Source: Streptomyces sp. A3M-1-3
GTDB taxonomy: Bacteria > Actinomycetota > Actinomycetes > Streptomycetales > Streptomycetaceae
Direction of reading: 5' to 3'
NCBI RefSeq assembly: GCF_024213665.1
Contig: NZ_JANAVP010000021.1
Coordinates: 54,308 to 118,307, forward strand
Length of the DNA stretch: 64,000 bases
Under the pieces are notes generated by a model that saw only the letters and a list, made by a program, of their open reading frames with translations, did not search any database and was not told the DNA's origin. Positions 48,365 to 55,552 of this stretch are shown piece by piece. Made by a program: the position numbers and the translations under genes. Positions within the stretch are counted from its first letter, which is position 1. Each line of letters begins with the position of its first letter.

Positions 48365-49222
48365 GTGACCATTTTTGTAGGAAGATTGGCGGCGGCTGCG
48401 GTTCTCGGTGCCGTACTTACCGGTTGCGGGGGCTCCGATCCGCGCCCCGGACCCACCGCGGCCCGTAGCGCATCCGCCTCCCCGCCCGCGGCGACCGCTC
48501 CCGGTTCACCGCAGTCGAAACCGCCCACCATGGCCCCCGGCCCCGCCGGCCTGACGCCCGTCTTCGAGCGCGCCCGCACCTCCGCCGGGGAGAAGACCGT
48601 CGCGCTCACCTTCGACGCCGACATGACGGCGGATCAGGGCCCGCGCGCAGCCCGTGGCGAGCACTTCGACAACCCGGCGCTCATCGCCTCACTGCGCCGC
48701 CTCAAGGTGCCTTCGACGGTCTTCATGACCGGGCGGTGGGCCGAGGAGTATCCGGACCAGGCCAGGTCCATCGGTACCGATCCGCTCTTCGAGATCGCCA
48801 ACCACTCGTACAGCCACCACGCCTTCAAGTCGCCCTGCTACGGCCTGCCCGCCCTCGACAACAAGGCGGCGCGCGCCGATGTGGAGCGGGCATTCGCCGC
48901 CTTCCGCAAGGCGGGTGCGCGCAACACCGTGCCGTACTTCCGCTTCCCCGGCGGCTGCTACGACGACCGGGCGCTACGCGCGCTCGCCCCGGCCGGGGTC
49001 ACCGCGGTGCAGTGGGACGTGGTCAGCGGCGACGCGTTCGCGAGCGACGCGGACGCCGTGGCGGAGCAGGTGCTCGCCGGCGTGCGGCCCGGTTCTGTGG
49101 TGGTGATGCACTGCACGCGCAGCGCCGCGCCGGTCACCGACGAGGCGATCGAGCGGATCGTGCCGGAGCTGCGCAGGCGCGGCTACCGCTTCGTGAAGGT
49201 CTCCGAACTCATCGAGAAGTGA
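48365..49222 (+). CDS. polysaccharide deacetylase (NodB family) lipoprotein
   Basis: About 285 residues from the GTG at 48365; an ATG at 48344 would add 7 residues. The signal is FVGRLAAAAVLGAVLTGCGG, with lipobox LTGC, followed by a Pro/Ser-rich linker. The NodB domain has TVALTFDADMTADQG (catalytic Asp in T-F-D-A-D), then NHSYSHHAFKSP (the metal-binding H-x-x-x-H), YFRFPGGCYDDRAL (motif 3) and VVVMHCTRS (the L-x-H-type motif 5). Likely acts on peptidoglycan or an extracellular polysaccharide at the outer face of the membrane. Convergent, end to end, with the small zinc-ribbon gene. Confidence 0.88.
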   Translation: MTIFVGRLAAAAVLGAVLTGCGGSDPRPGPTAARSASASPPAATAPGSPQSKPPTMAPGPAGLTPVFERARTSAGEKTVALTFDADMTADQGPRAARGEHFDNPALIASLRRLKVPSTVFMTGRWAEEYPDQARSIGTDPLFEIANHSYSHHAFKSPCYGLPALDNKAARADVERAFAAFRKAGARNTVPYFRFPGGCYDDRALRALAPAGVTAVQWDVVSGDAFASDADAVAEQVLAGVRPGSVVVMHCTRSAAPVTDEAIERIVPELRRRGYRFVKVSELIEK

Positions 49223-49411
49223 TCAGCCGGAGCAGGCGCTGCGCTGCGCCTCCTGCCATTCGCAGACCGGGCACAGCACGATGCCCGGCGTCGCCACTGC
49301 GTACTCGGTCGGCTTGCCGCACCGTACGCAGTCGGCGTACGGCGGGCCGCCGGGCACGACCGCGGGCGCGCGGCCGGCCGGCGTCTCGCAATACGGCTGG
49401 TTCTCGTCCAT
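49223..49411 (-). CDS. 62-aa zinc-ribbon protein
   Basis: Small conserved-looking protein MDENQPYCETPAGRAP..., with ADCVRCGKPTEYAV and IVLCPVCEWQEAQR giving two C-x-x-C pairs that can bind one zinc. No further domain. The stop codon is adjacent to that of the convergent deacetylase. Downstream of the AIM24 gene (22 bp), so the two may form an operon. Proteins of this size and pattern are widespread in Streptomyces without known function. Confidence 0.7.
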   Translation of the reverse strand: MDENQPYCETPAGRAPAVVPGGPPYADCVRCGKPTEYAVATPGIVLCPVCEWQEAQRSACSG

Positions 49412-49433
49412 ACGTACGAGCGTACCGGCGGTG

Positions 49434-50111
49434 TCAGTTGGCGGTGGCCTTCTCGGGCTTCGCCTCGCTCGGCCGTACGATCACGAAGCCCTCGCCCTGG
49501 AGCATCAGCTGGACGGCCTCGCCGGAACCGCCGCGCAGCATCGAGCCGACGCTCTGCGAGCGGTGCAGGGAGGTGTTCAGCTGCGCGCTCCAGCCGACGA
49601 CCGCGTCGGTGTCGACGTACACCGGGGCCTGCTGGGAGACGGGGATGACCAGCGGGTTGCCCTCGCAGATCACGCCGAGCCTGCCGTAGCCGGTGAAGAG
49701 GCTGTTGAAGAGTCCGCCGCCGGTCATACCGGCACCCTTCACCGTCTTGATCTCGTACGAGAGGGTGGCGTCGAAGCACAGCACGTTGCGGCCGTTGATG
49801 GTCAGCGCGTCGCCCTGGTCGAGGTCGACGATGAAGCAGTTGGCGGCCTCGTGCGCGAACCACGCCTCGCCCTGGCCGCGGACCGCCATCAGGGGCAGGC
49901 CCTCGCCGGTGACGGCGCGCTTGAGCATGCCGCCTATGCCCTGGCCCTTGCGTTCGAACTGGAGGTTGCCGCGGAAGGCGATCATCGATCCCTGTCGCGC
50001 GAGCATCTCCCCGTTCACGGCGTACTTGATCGACTTGGCGTTCTGCAGGGTCATCCCGGGTGCGGTGGCGGGCTGGACCATGTTCTCGGAGGCAAAAAGA
50101 TCGCTCTTCAT
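49434..50111 (-). CDS. AIM24 family protein
   Basis: 225 residues from the ATG at 50111 (GAGGATG upstream). The AIM24/TIGR00266-type fold is a flattened beta-sandwich related to tryptophan RNA-binding attenuation protein. Characteristic parts are SIKYAVNGEMLARQGSMIAF, GLPLMAVRGQGEAWFAHEA, the Gly-rich GMTGGGLFNSLFTGYG, and the C-terminal GEAVQLMLQGEGFVIVRPSE. Bacterial members are cytoplasmic and of unclear role. Divergent from the peptidyl-tRNA hydrolase-like gene. Confidence 0.85.
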   Translation of the reverse strand: MKSDLFASENMVQPATAPGMTLQNAKSIKYAVNGEMLARQGSMIAFRGNLQFERKGQGIGGMLKRAVTGEGLPLMAVRGQGEAWFAHEAANCFIVDLDQGDALTINGRNVLCFDATLSYEIKTVKGAGMTGGGLFNSLFTGYGRLGVICEGNPLVIPVSQQAPVYVDTDAVVGWSAQLNTSLHRSQSVGSMLRGGSGEAVQLMLQGEGFVIVRPSEAKPEKATAN

Positions 50112-50183
50112 ACGGCGCATCCTCACCCGGAGGCATCGGCTCCGCCAACAATGCTCACGTCACGGCCTGGCAAACTGAGCGGC

Positions 50184-50936
50184 GTGAACAACCAGTACAA
50201 CAACGCCAACGCCACCCCCGACAGCCCTTTCCGGCACGAACAGACCCGGCGCGACGCGGCACCGCAGTTCGTGCTGCCGCTGGTGGTCCGTATCGAACGG
50301 GCCGAACCCCCGGCGCGCACCGACGCGCTGGAGACGGCGGCGCGCGCGGTTCTCGTCCTGCTCTCCGACGAGCGGTCGCGCGGCGTGGGGGTCCCCCCGG
50401 CGGAGCCAGGGGGAGAGTGGGCCGCGGCGGTGCGGGACTGGCAGGACGCCCGGATCCGCAAGGTCGTACGGCGGGCGCGCGGGGCGGAGTGGCGGCGGGC
50501 CGGGACGCTGCCGGGCATCACCGTCACCGGCAAGTCGGCGCAGGTGCGGGTGTTTCCGCCGGTTCCGCTGGACGGCTGGCCCAAGGAGCTGGCCAAGCTC
50601 CAGGTGTCGGGCACCGACCTCGACGATCCCGAGCCGCCGGCCGGTCCCGACCTCACCGCTCCGGTGCTGTGGCTGAACCCGGACCTAGGAATGTCGGCCG
50701 GCAAGGCTATGGCCCAGGCGGGCCACGGCGCCCAACTCGCCTGGTGGGAGCTGCCGGCGACGGAACGGGCGGCGTGGCGCGGCGCGGGCTTCCCGCTGTC
50801 CGTACGGACCCCAGGGCCACAGCTGTGGCGTGAACTCACCACGAGCGGGCTGCCGGTCGTCCGGGATGCCGGATTCACGGAGATCGCACCGGGTTCGTGC
50901 ACGGTGGTCGCCGACCACCCGGCGCTGCGCGGCTGA
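50184..50936 (+). CDS. peptidyl-tRNA hydrolase PTH2-like protein
   Basis: 250 residues from the GTG at 50184. The last ~110 residues are a PTH2 domain: VLWLNPDLGMSAGKAMAQAG is the signature strand-helix, with the catalytic Lys in AGKAMAQAGHGAQLAWW, then SGLPVVRDAGFTEIAPGSCT close to the family end. The N-terminal ~130 residues are an actinobacterial extension with an Arg-rich basic patch (RIRKVVRRARGAEWRRAG) that may bind RNA. It probably rescues peptidyl-tRNAs, or is a PTH2 relative with another tRNA-linked role. Divergent from the AIM24 gene. Confidence 0.8.
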   Translation: MNNQYNNANATPDSPFRHEQTRRDAAPQFVLPLVVRIERAEPPARTDALETAARAVLVLLSDERSRGVGVPPAEPGGEWAAAVRDWQDARIRKVVRRARGAEWRRAGTLPGITVTGKSAQVRVFPPVPLDGWPKELAKLQVSGTDLDDPEPPAGPDLTAPVLWLNPDLGMSAGKAMAQAGHGAQLAWWELPATERAAWRGAGFPLSVRTPGPQLWRELTTSGLPVVRDAGFTEIAPGSCTVVADHPALRG

Positions 50937-51098
50937 AACTGCCGCTGGCTGAAACAGCAGGCCCACAGGCCGCTTTGCTCTCCCCTTGAACAGAGCGGTG
51001 ACGAAATTCGTACCCACCAATACCTGCAAGTAGGTTGAACGCCTGTTCAGTCGGCGGTTTGGTTCGACGGTGTAACGCATCTGCCCGGGAGAAACACA

Positions 51099-51899
51099 TT
51101 GCGACGCATCAACGGAACAGCTCTCATCATCGCGGCCCTCGTCGCGACCCTCGGCGCCCTCGCCTTCCCGGTGTGGTCCTACGCGGACCGCTCCGGCACC
51201 GGGCAGGCCAATCTCAACGCGTCGACGGTCGCGACCCAGTGGGGACCGCTGTCCGCCACCGACCGGGACTTCCTGGTCAAGGTGCGGCTCGCGGGGCTGT
51301 GGGAGCTGCCCGCAGGACAGCAGGCGATCGAGCGCGCGCCCAGTGAGGCCATCAAGGCCACCGGCGACCACCTCGTCGTCGGGCACGCGGACCTCGACAA
51401 GCGGGCCCGCCTGGTGGCGGCCAAGCTGAGTGTCGAGCTGCCGAACGTGCCCAACGAGCAGCAGCAGGGCTGGCTGCAGGAACTCTCCGCCGCGACCGGA
51501 AAGACGTACGAGCGGAAGTTCGTGCAGCTGCTGCGCAACGCCCACGGCAAGGTCTTCAGCCTGGTCGCGCAGGTCCGGCACACGACCCGTAACACCCTCA
51601 TACGGCAGCTGGCGACCGACGCCAACCAGACGGTCCTGGACCACATCACCATGCTGGAGAACACCGGGCTCGTGGACTTCGACGCCCTCGCCAACGAGGC
51701 CGCCGGCGGCGCCACCGCCAGCCCGACCGGACCTCCGCCGCCCGGCTCCTCGGTGCCGCAGGTGCCGGTCCCGGCCGTGCCGACGGGCACGGACCAGAAG
51801 TTCACCTCGCGGCCGTCCGCCCAGCCGACGGAGGAGCTGGACAACGGGTCCGTGATCAACACCAACCGGCCCGAGCCGCAGGGCCACCGGATGGAATAA
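51099..51899 (+). CDS. DUF4142 exported protein
   Basis: 266 residues, TTG start with CGGGAGAAA upstream. An N-terminal membrane segment or signal (GTALIIAALVATLGALAFPV) precedes the helical DUF4142 domain with TQWGPLSATDRDFLVKVRLA, AIKATGDHLVVGHADLDKRA, VPNEQQQGWLQELSAATGKT and RNTLIRQLATDANQTVLDHI. This ferritin-like helical bundle is metal-independent in most members. A Pro/Thr-rich tail suggests surface exposure. It directly precedes the MNIO gene (141 bp, with a leader structure) and may be cotranscribed, but a functional link is not established. Confidence 0.82.
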   Translation: MRRINGTALIIAALVATLGALAFPVWSYADRSGTGQANLNASTVATQWGPLSATDRDFLVKVRLAGLWELPAGQQAIERAPSEAIKATGDHLVVGHADLDKRARLVAAKLSVELPNVPNEQQQGWLQELSAATGKTYERKFVQLLRNAHGKVFSLVAQVRHTTRNTLIRQLATDANQTVLDHITMLENTGLVDFDALANEAAGGATASPTGPPPPGSSVPQVPVPAVPTGTDQKFTSRPSAQPTEELDNGSVINTNRPEPQGHRME

Positions 51900-51960
51900 C
51901 GGGTTCCACTCCGGAACCTCGCCCGGAACTCTGCCGGAACCTCAAATGAAGCTCTGAACG

Positions 51961-52038
51961 TCCCCTCCTCTGGGTTCGCCGCGCTCCGCCGGGGCCATTA
52001 CCCCAGCACCCGTCGAACGTACGGAGCAGAGGAGGGGA
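51961..52038 (+). promoter_or_regulatory. leader structure that would mask the MNIO ribosome site
   Basis: TCCCCTCCTCTG (51961-51972) is the exact complement of CAGAGGAGGGGA (52027-52038), which contains the Shine-Dalgarno of the MNIO gene whose ATG is at 52041. Inside the loop GTTCG (51975-51979) and CGAAC (52014-52018) add a second stem, and GGGG/CCCC a third. Folding would block translation. Confidence 0.6.
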
Positions 52039-52040
52039 AC

Positions 52041-53468
52041 ATGGAGCCCATGACTCGCCTGGGGACCGGCATCGGCTGGCGGCCGGAAATCGCCGACGCG
52101 GTGGAACGGCTGCCCGGTGTCGACTGGGTCGAGGCCGTCGCCGAGAACCTCTGCCCCGGCCATCTGCCCGAATCGCTGCTCCGGCTGCGCGAGCGCGGCA
52201 CACTCGTCGTCCCGCACGGCGTCTCGCTGGGCCTCGGCGGGGCGGAGCGCCCGGACGCGGGACGCCTCGCGGACCTGGCGGCCCGCGCCGAGGCGCTCGG
52301 TTCGCCGCTGGTCTCCGAGCACATCGCGTTCGTACGGGCGGGCGGCCCGCTCACGGCCTCCCCCCGCCTGGAGGCGGGCCATCTGCTGCCGGTGCCGCGC
52401 ACCCGGGACGCTCTCGCGGTGCTGTGCGAGAACGTTCGTATCGCGCAGGACTCACTGCCCGTGCCGCTGGCCGTCGAGAACATCGCCGCGCTCATCTCCT
52501 GGCCGGACGAGGAGATGACGGAGGGCCAGTTCCTGGCGGAGCTGGTCGAGCGGACCGGAGTACGGCTGCTGATCGATGTCGCGAACCTCCACACGAACCG
52601 GGTGAACCGGGGCGAGGATCCGGCGGCGGCGCTGGACGAGCTGCCGGTCGAGGCGATCGCGTACGTCCATGTCGCGGGCGGCGTCGAGCGGGACGGAGTG
52701 TGGCACGACACGCACGCGCACCCGGTGACCCGCCCGGTCCTGGACATCCTGGCGGAACTGCGCGCGCGAACCGATCCGCCGGGGGTGCTGCTGGAACGGG
52801 ACGACGACTTCCCGCCGGAGGCGGAACTGGCGTCGGAACTCACCACGATCCGCGCGACACTGGCGAAGCCGCAGTCGCCCGCGACCTCGGCGCCCCTGCG
52901 CGCCGCGGCGGGCGGACCCGCAGCCGGTTCGCACGTGAGCGGAGCGGCAGGGCGCAGCGTCGCCCGGGGCTCCGGGGCGACGACCGTCCTGCCGGGTGCG
53001 CCCATGGCGCGGGGCGCCGTGCCCGGCACGGAGGCCGGGGGCGTCGCGGCCGACGACGGCGCCGCCCGGACCCGGCTGGCGCTTGCGCAGACCGCGTTGC
53101 TGTCCGCGCTCGTCGCCGGCACCCCCGCCCCGGAGCGCTTCGACGCGCGTCGCCTGCGCGTGCAGAGCCGGGCGCTCGCCGCCAAGCGGGCGGACGTCAT
53201 CGCCAAGGTCGCCCCCGAGCTGCCGCGGATCCTCGGCGACCGCTACCGCCGCACGTTCCTCGCGTACGCCAAGGCCCGCCCCATGACGGACGGATACCGC
53301 CGTGACGCCCTCGACTTCGCCGAGCATCTGCTGATCGCCCAGATGCCCGAGGACCCGGCCGTACGCCGCCGGCTGACCGACTGGTGGCGCGAACGTGCCG
53401 CCCCGCAGCCGCCCACCCGTACCACCCGCTTCGTACGGGCGGCTCGTGCCGCCCTGGTCAGGAGGTGA
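52041..53468 (+). CDS. MNIO family (DUF692) peptide-modifying oxidase fused to a partner-like domain
   Basis: 475 residues. The TIM-barrel MNIO domain (1-275) keeps all nine expected metal ligands: His59 (VVPHGVSLG), His94 (VSEHIAF), Glu146 (AVENIAAL), Asp179 and Asn182 (LIDVANLHTN), His210 (YVHVAGG), Asp223 and His225 (WHDTHAH), Glu252 (LLERDDD). Characterised family members (MbnB, TglH, ChrH, BufB) use a multinuclear iron centre to oxidise Cys in peptides. After an Ala/Gly-rich linker (278-340) comes a helical domain (AKRADVIAKVAPELPRILGD, FLAYAKARPMTDGYRRDALD) like DUF2063-type partner proteins that normally come as a separate subunit. The next gene codes for a Cys-rich-tailed protein, the probable substrate. 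Confidence 0.88.
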   Translation: MEPMTRLGTGIGWRPEIADAVERLPGVDWVEAVAENLCPGHLPESLLRLRERGTLVVPHGVSLGLGGAERPDAGRLADLAARAEALGSPLVSEHIAFVRAGGPLTASPRLEAGHLLPVPRTRDALAVLCENVRIAQDSLPVPLAVENIAALISWPDEEMTEGQFLAELVERTGVRLLIDVANLHTNRVNRGEDPAAALDELPVEAIAYVHVAGGVERDGVWHDTHAHPVTRPVLDILAELRARTDPPGVLLERDDDFPPEAELASELTTIRATLAKPQSPATSAPLRAAAGGPAAGSHVSGAAGRSVARGSGATTVLPGAPMARGAVPGTEAGGVAADDGAARTRLALAQTALLSALVAGTPAPERFDARRLRVQSRALAAKRADVIAKVAPELPRILGDRYRRTFLAYAKARPMTDGYRRDALDFAEHLLIAQMPEDPAVRRRLTDWWRERAAPQPPTRTTRFVRAARAALVRR

Positions 53469-53473
53469 CCGCC

Positions 53474-54448
53474 GTGAACGTTGTCGCTGTGCTCTGCTAC
53501 CTCGCCCTCGGAGCGTCGTCCGTCGCGCTGATCGCCGGTCTGGCCGGCGCCCGCAGGAACGGTCCGTCCGGCGGCCATGTCCACGATGTGATGGAGGGGG
53601 CCTTCCTGGCCGGCGGCCCCGCCCGGGTCGTGGACACCGCCATCGTCGCGATGGCCACCGACGGCCGGCTGTCCATCGGCGGCCCCGGAATCGTCTCCGT
53701 GCATCCGTACAGCGCGGTCCGCGAACCGGTCGAGCGCGCCGTACTGGATGCGCATGCGGAGGCGCCGAGCGGTGCGCTGCACACGCTGCGCTTCGCGGTG
53801 ATGCGCAGTCCGGCCGTACAGGAGATCGGGGACGGCCTGGCGGCGCGCGGCCTGATGGCGGCGCCGCGCGAGAACCGGAAGTGGCGGATCTGGGGCCTGG
53901 CCCAGGCGGTCGGCTGCTTCCTGGGCTTCCCGCTCGCCTTCGTTCTCACGATCGTGCAGTTCGTGGACGAGGATCCGTTCGACGCGGGGTTCCCCTTCAT
54001 CGTGCTGGTGGCGCCGGCGCTGATCGGCGGCGCGGTGACGGGCGCGGTGTGCGCGGGGATCGCGAAGAGCCGTATCACGAGGGCCGGGCAGCAGGCGCTG
54101 CGCGAGTACCGCACGGCCCAGGCGTACGCGACGCATCCGGCGGTCCTGGTGGGCACGCAGGGCCTGGGCGCCCTGCCGGACCCGCTACTGCGGGCGCAGT
54201 TGGTGGCGGCGGCCCGGGAACGGCGCGCCGCGGCGCGAAGCACGGGCGGCGACGACGCCGCCGCGGGGGTCGTGGTGTGGTGCGCCGCATCCAGCCCCGG
54301 AGGGGGCGGAGGCTGCGGCGGCGGTGGCGGAGGCCGGGGCGGGGGCTCAAGCTGCAGCTCGGGCTCAAGCTGCGGTTCGGGCAGCTCTGGCAGCTCGGGC
54401 TCGAGCTGCAGCAGCAGCTCCGGCTCCAGCTGCAGCAGCAGCTCCTGA
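53474..54448 (+). CDS. TIGR04222 membrane protein with Gly/Ser/Cys-rich tail
   Basis: 324 residues; GTG start 8 nt after GGAGG, which lies inside the last codons of the MNIO gene, so translation is coupled. There is an N-terminal helix (AVLCYLALGASSVALIAGL) and a soluble TIGR04222 domain (FLAGGPARVVDTAIVAMATD, GRLSIGG, DPVLRAxL-type end GLGALPDPLLRAQL). Two further helices lie near 145-165 and 173-195. The last ~49 residues are low complexity: poly-Gly then Ser with Cys at 281, 294, 300, 312 and 320 (plus Cys270), for example GGGSSCSSGSSCGSGSSG. Adjacent to an MNIO, the tail cysteines are the likely modification sites. The mature product and role are unknown. Confidence 0.85.
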   Translation: MNVVAVLCYLALGASSVALIAGLAGARRNGPSGGHVHDVMEGAFLAGGPARVVDTAIVAMATDGRLSIGGPGIVSVHPYSAVREPVERAVLDAHAEAPSGALHTLRFAVMRSPAVQEIGDGLAARGLMAAPRENRKWRIWGLAQAVGCFLGFPLAFVLTIVQFVDEDPFDAGFPFIVLVAPALIGGAVTGAVCAGIAKSRITRAGQQALREYRTAQAYATHPAVLVGTQGLGALPDPLLRAQLVAAARERRAAARSTGGDDAAAGVVVWCAASSPGGGGGCGGGGGGRGGGSSCSSGSSCGSGSSGSSGSSCSSSSGSSCSSSS

Positions 54449-54794
54449 CCTCCGCCGGGCCGGAGTTCGGCCTACCGTGCGACGCCGTGGCACGAGGCAC
54501 GGGACCTCGCCGGCGGCGCCGGCCTTCCCGATCTGGTCGCACCAGACCGCCCGGGCACCGGCCCAACCCAGTCGCCGCGCAGTTCTGGCCATCGCCCGGG
54601 TCGAGGTACACCCGTACTCCAGGTGGGCCTCCCCCGCCGGGCAGCGGCTGCTCGGCTGCCTGTCCGGCGACAGCGCGGGAGACGACCGGGAGTTTCTCAC
54701 CGCCGTCGCCGTCCACGGGGTGGCGGTGGTGCGGGACCCGGCGCTGCGTGCCGCCCTGTCGGGCGGCGGCCGGAGCGGGCACCGGGGTCGCTGA
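54449..54794 (+). pseudogene. C-terminal relic of a second TIGR04222 gene
   Basis: From about 54600 to the TGA at 54792 the frame reads RWASPAGQRLLGCLSGDSAG..., then FLTAVAVHGVAVVRDPALRA and ALSGGGRSGHRGR. This matches the end of the TIGR04222 domain (compare RAGQQALREY and GLGALPDPLLRAQL in the intact neighbour), including the start of a Gly tail. No start codon, membrane segments or N-terminal half are present in frame. A second paralogue was apparently deleted down to this piece. Confidence 0.6.
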
Positions 54795-54834
54795 CCCCGG
54801 CGGCCCCGGCCGCGACCGCCCCGGCGGGCACCCG

Positions 54835-55548
54835 TCAGGCGAGTCCGGCCACCAGCTCGGCGACGGACTTCCGGCGCCCGGTGTAGAACGGCACCTCTTC
54901 ACGTACGTGCATCCGTGCCTCGGACGCGCGCAGGTGCCGCATCAGGTCGACGATGCGGTACAGCTCGTCCGACTCGAAGGCGAGCAGCCACTCGTAGTCG
55001 CCGAGCGAGAAGGACGCGACCGTGTTGGCGCGCACGTCCGGGTAGCCACGGGCCATCTTGCCGTGGTCGGCGAGCATGCGGCGGCGGTCCTCGTCGGGCA
55101 GCAGGTACCAGTCGTACGAGCGTACGAAGGGGTAGACGCTGACGTAGTTGCGCGGCGTCTCGTCGGCCAGGAAGGCCGGGATGTGCGACTTGTTGAACTC
55201 GGCGGGGCGGTGCAGCGCCATGTTCGACCAGACCGGCTCCAGCGCGCGGCCCAGCTTGGTGCGGCGGAACAGGTTGTACGCCTCCTGGAGCTCGTCCGCG
55301 GTCTCCGCGTGCCACCAGATCATGAGGTCGGCGTCGGCGCGCAGGCCGGACACGTCGTACGTGCCGCGGACGGTGATGTCCTTCGCCGCGAGCTGGTCGA
55401 ACAGCTCCTGCACCTCGTCGGCGTAACCGGCGCGGTCCTCGGGCAGCACGTCGCGCAGCTTGAAGACGGACCACAGGGTGTAGCGGATGACCTCGTTGAG
55501 GTCCTTGGCCTTCTTGCCGGCGTTGGGAGTCTTTTCAGGAGCAGTCAT
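54835..55548 (-). CDS. hemQ: coproheme decarboxylase HemQ (ChdC)
   Basis: Final step of the coproporphyrin-dependent haem pathway: converts coproheme III to haem b with peroxide. 237 residues, actinobacterial clade, from the ATG at 55548. Family blocks are RYTLWSVFKLRDVLPEDRAG, TYDVSGLRADADLMIWWHAE, YVSVYPFVRSYDWYLLPDED, TVASFSLGDYEWLLAFESDE and LMRHLRASEARMHVREEVPF (the distal and proximal loop region with the haem-binding His), ending in PFYTGRR. The Tyr used for decarboxylation lies in the SYDWYLL block. It is 4 bp downstream of hemY on the same strand. Confidence 0.95.
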   Translation of the reverse strand: MTAPEKTPNAGKKAKDLNEVIRYTLWSVFKLRDVLPEDRAGYADEVQELFDQLAAKDITVRGTYDVSGLRADADLMIWWHAETADELQEAYNLFRRTKLGRALEPVWSNMALHRPAEFNKSHIPAFLADETPRNYVSVYPFVRSYDWYLLPDEDRRRMLADHGKMARGYPDVRANTVASFSLGDYEWLLAFESDELYRIVDLMRHLRASEARMHVREEVPFYTGRRKSVAELVAGLA

Positions 55549-55552
55549 GCGG

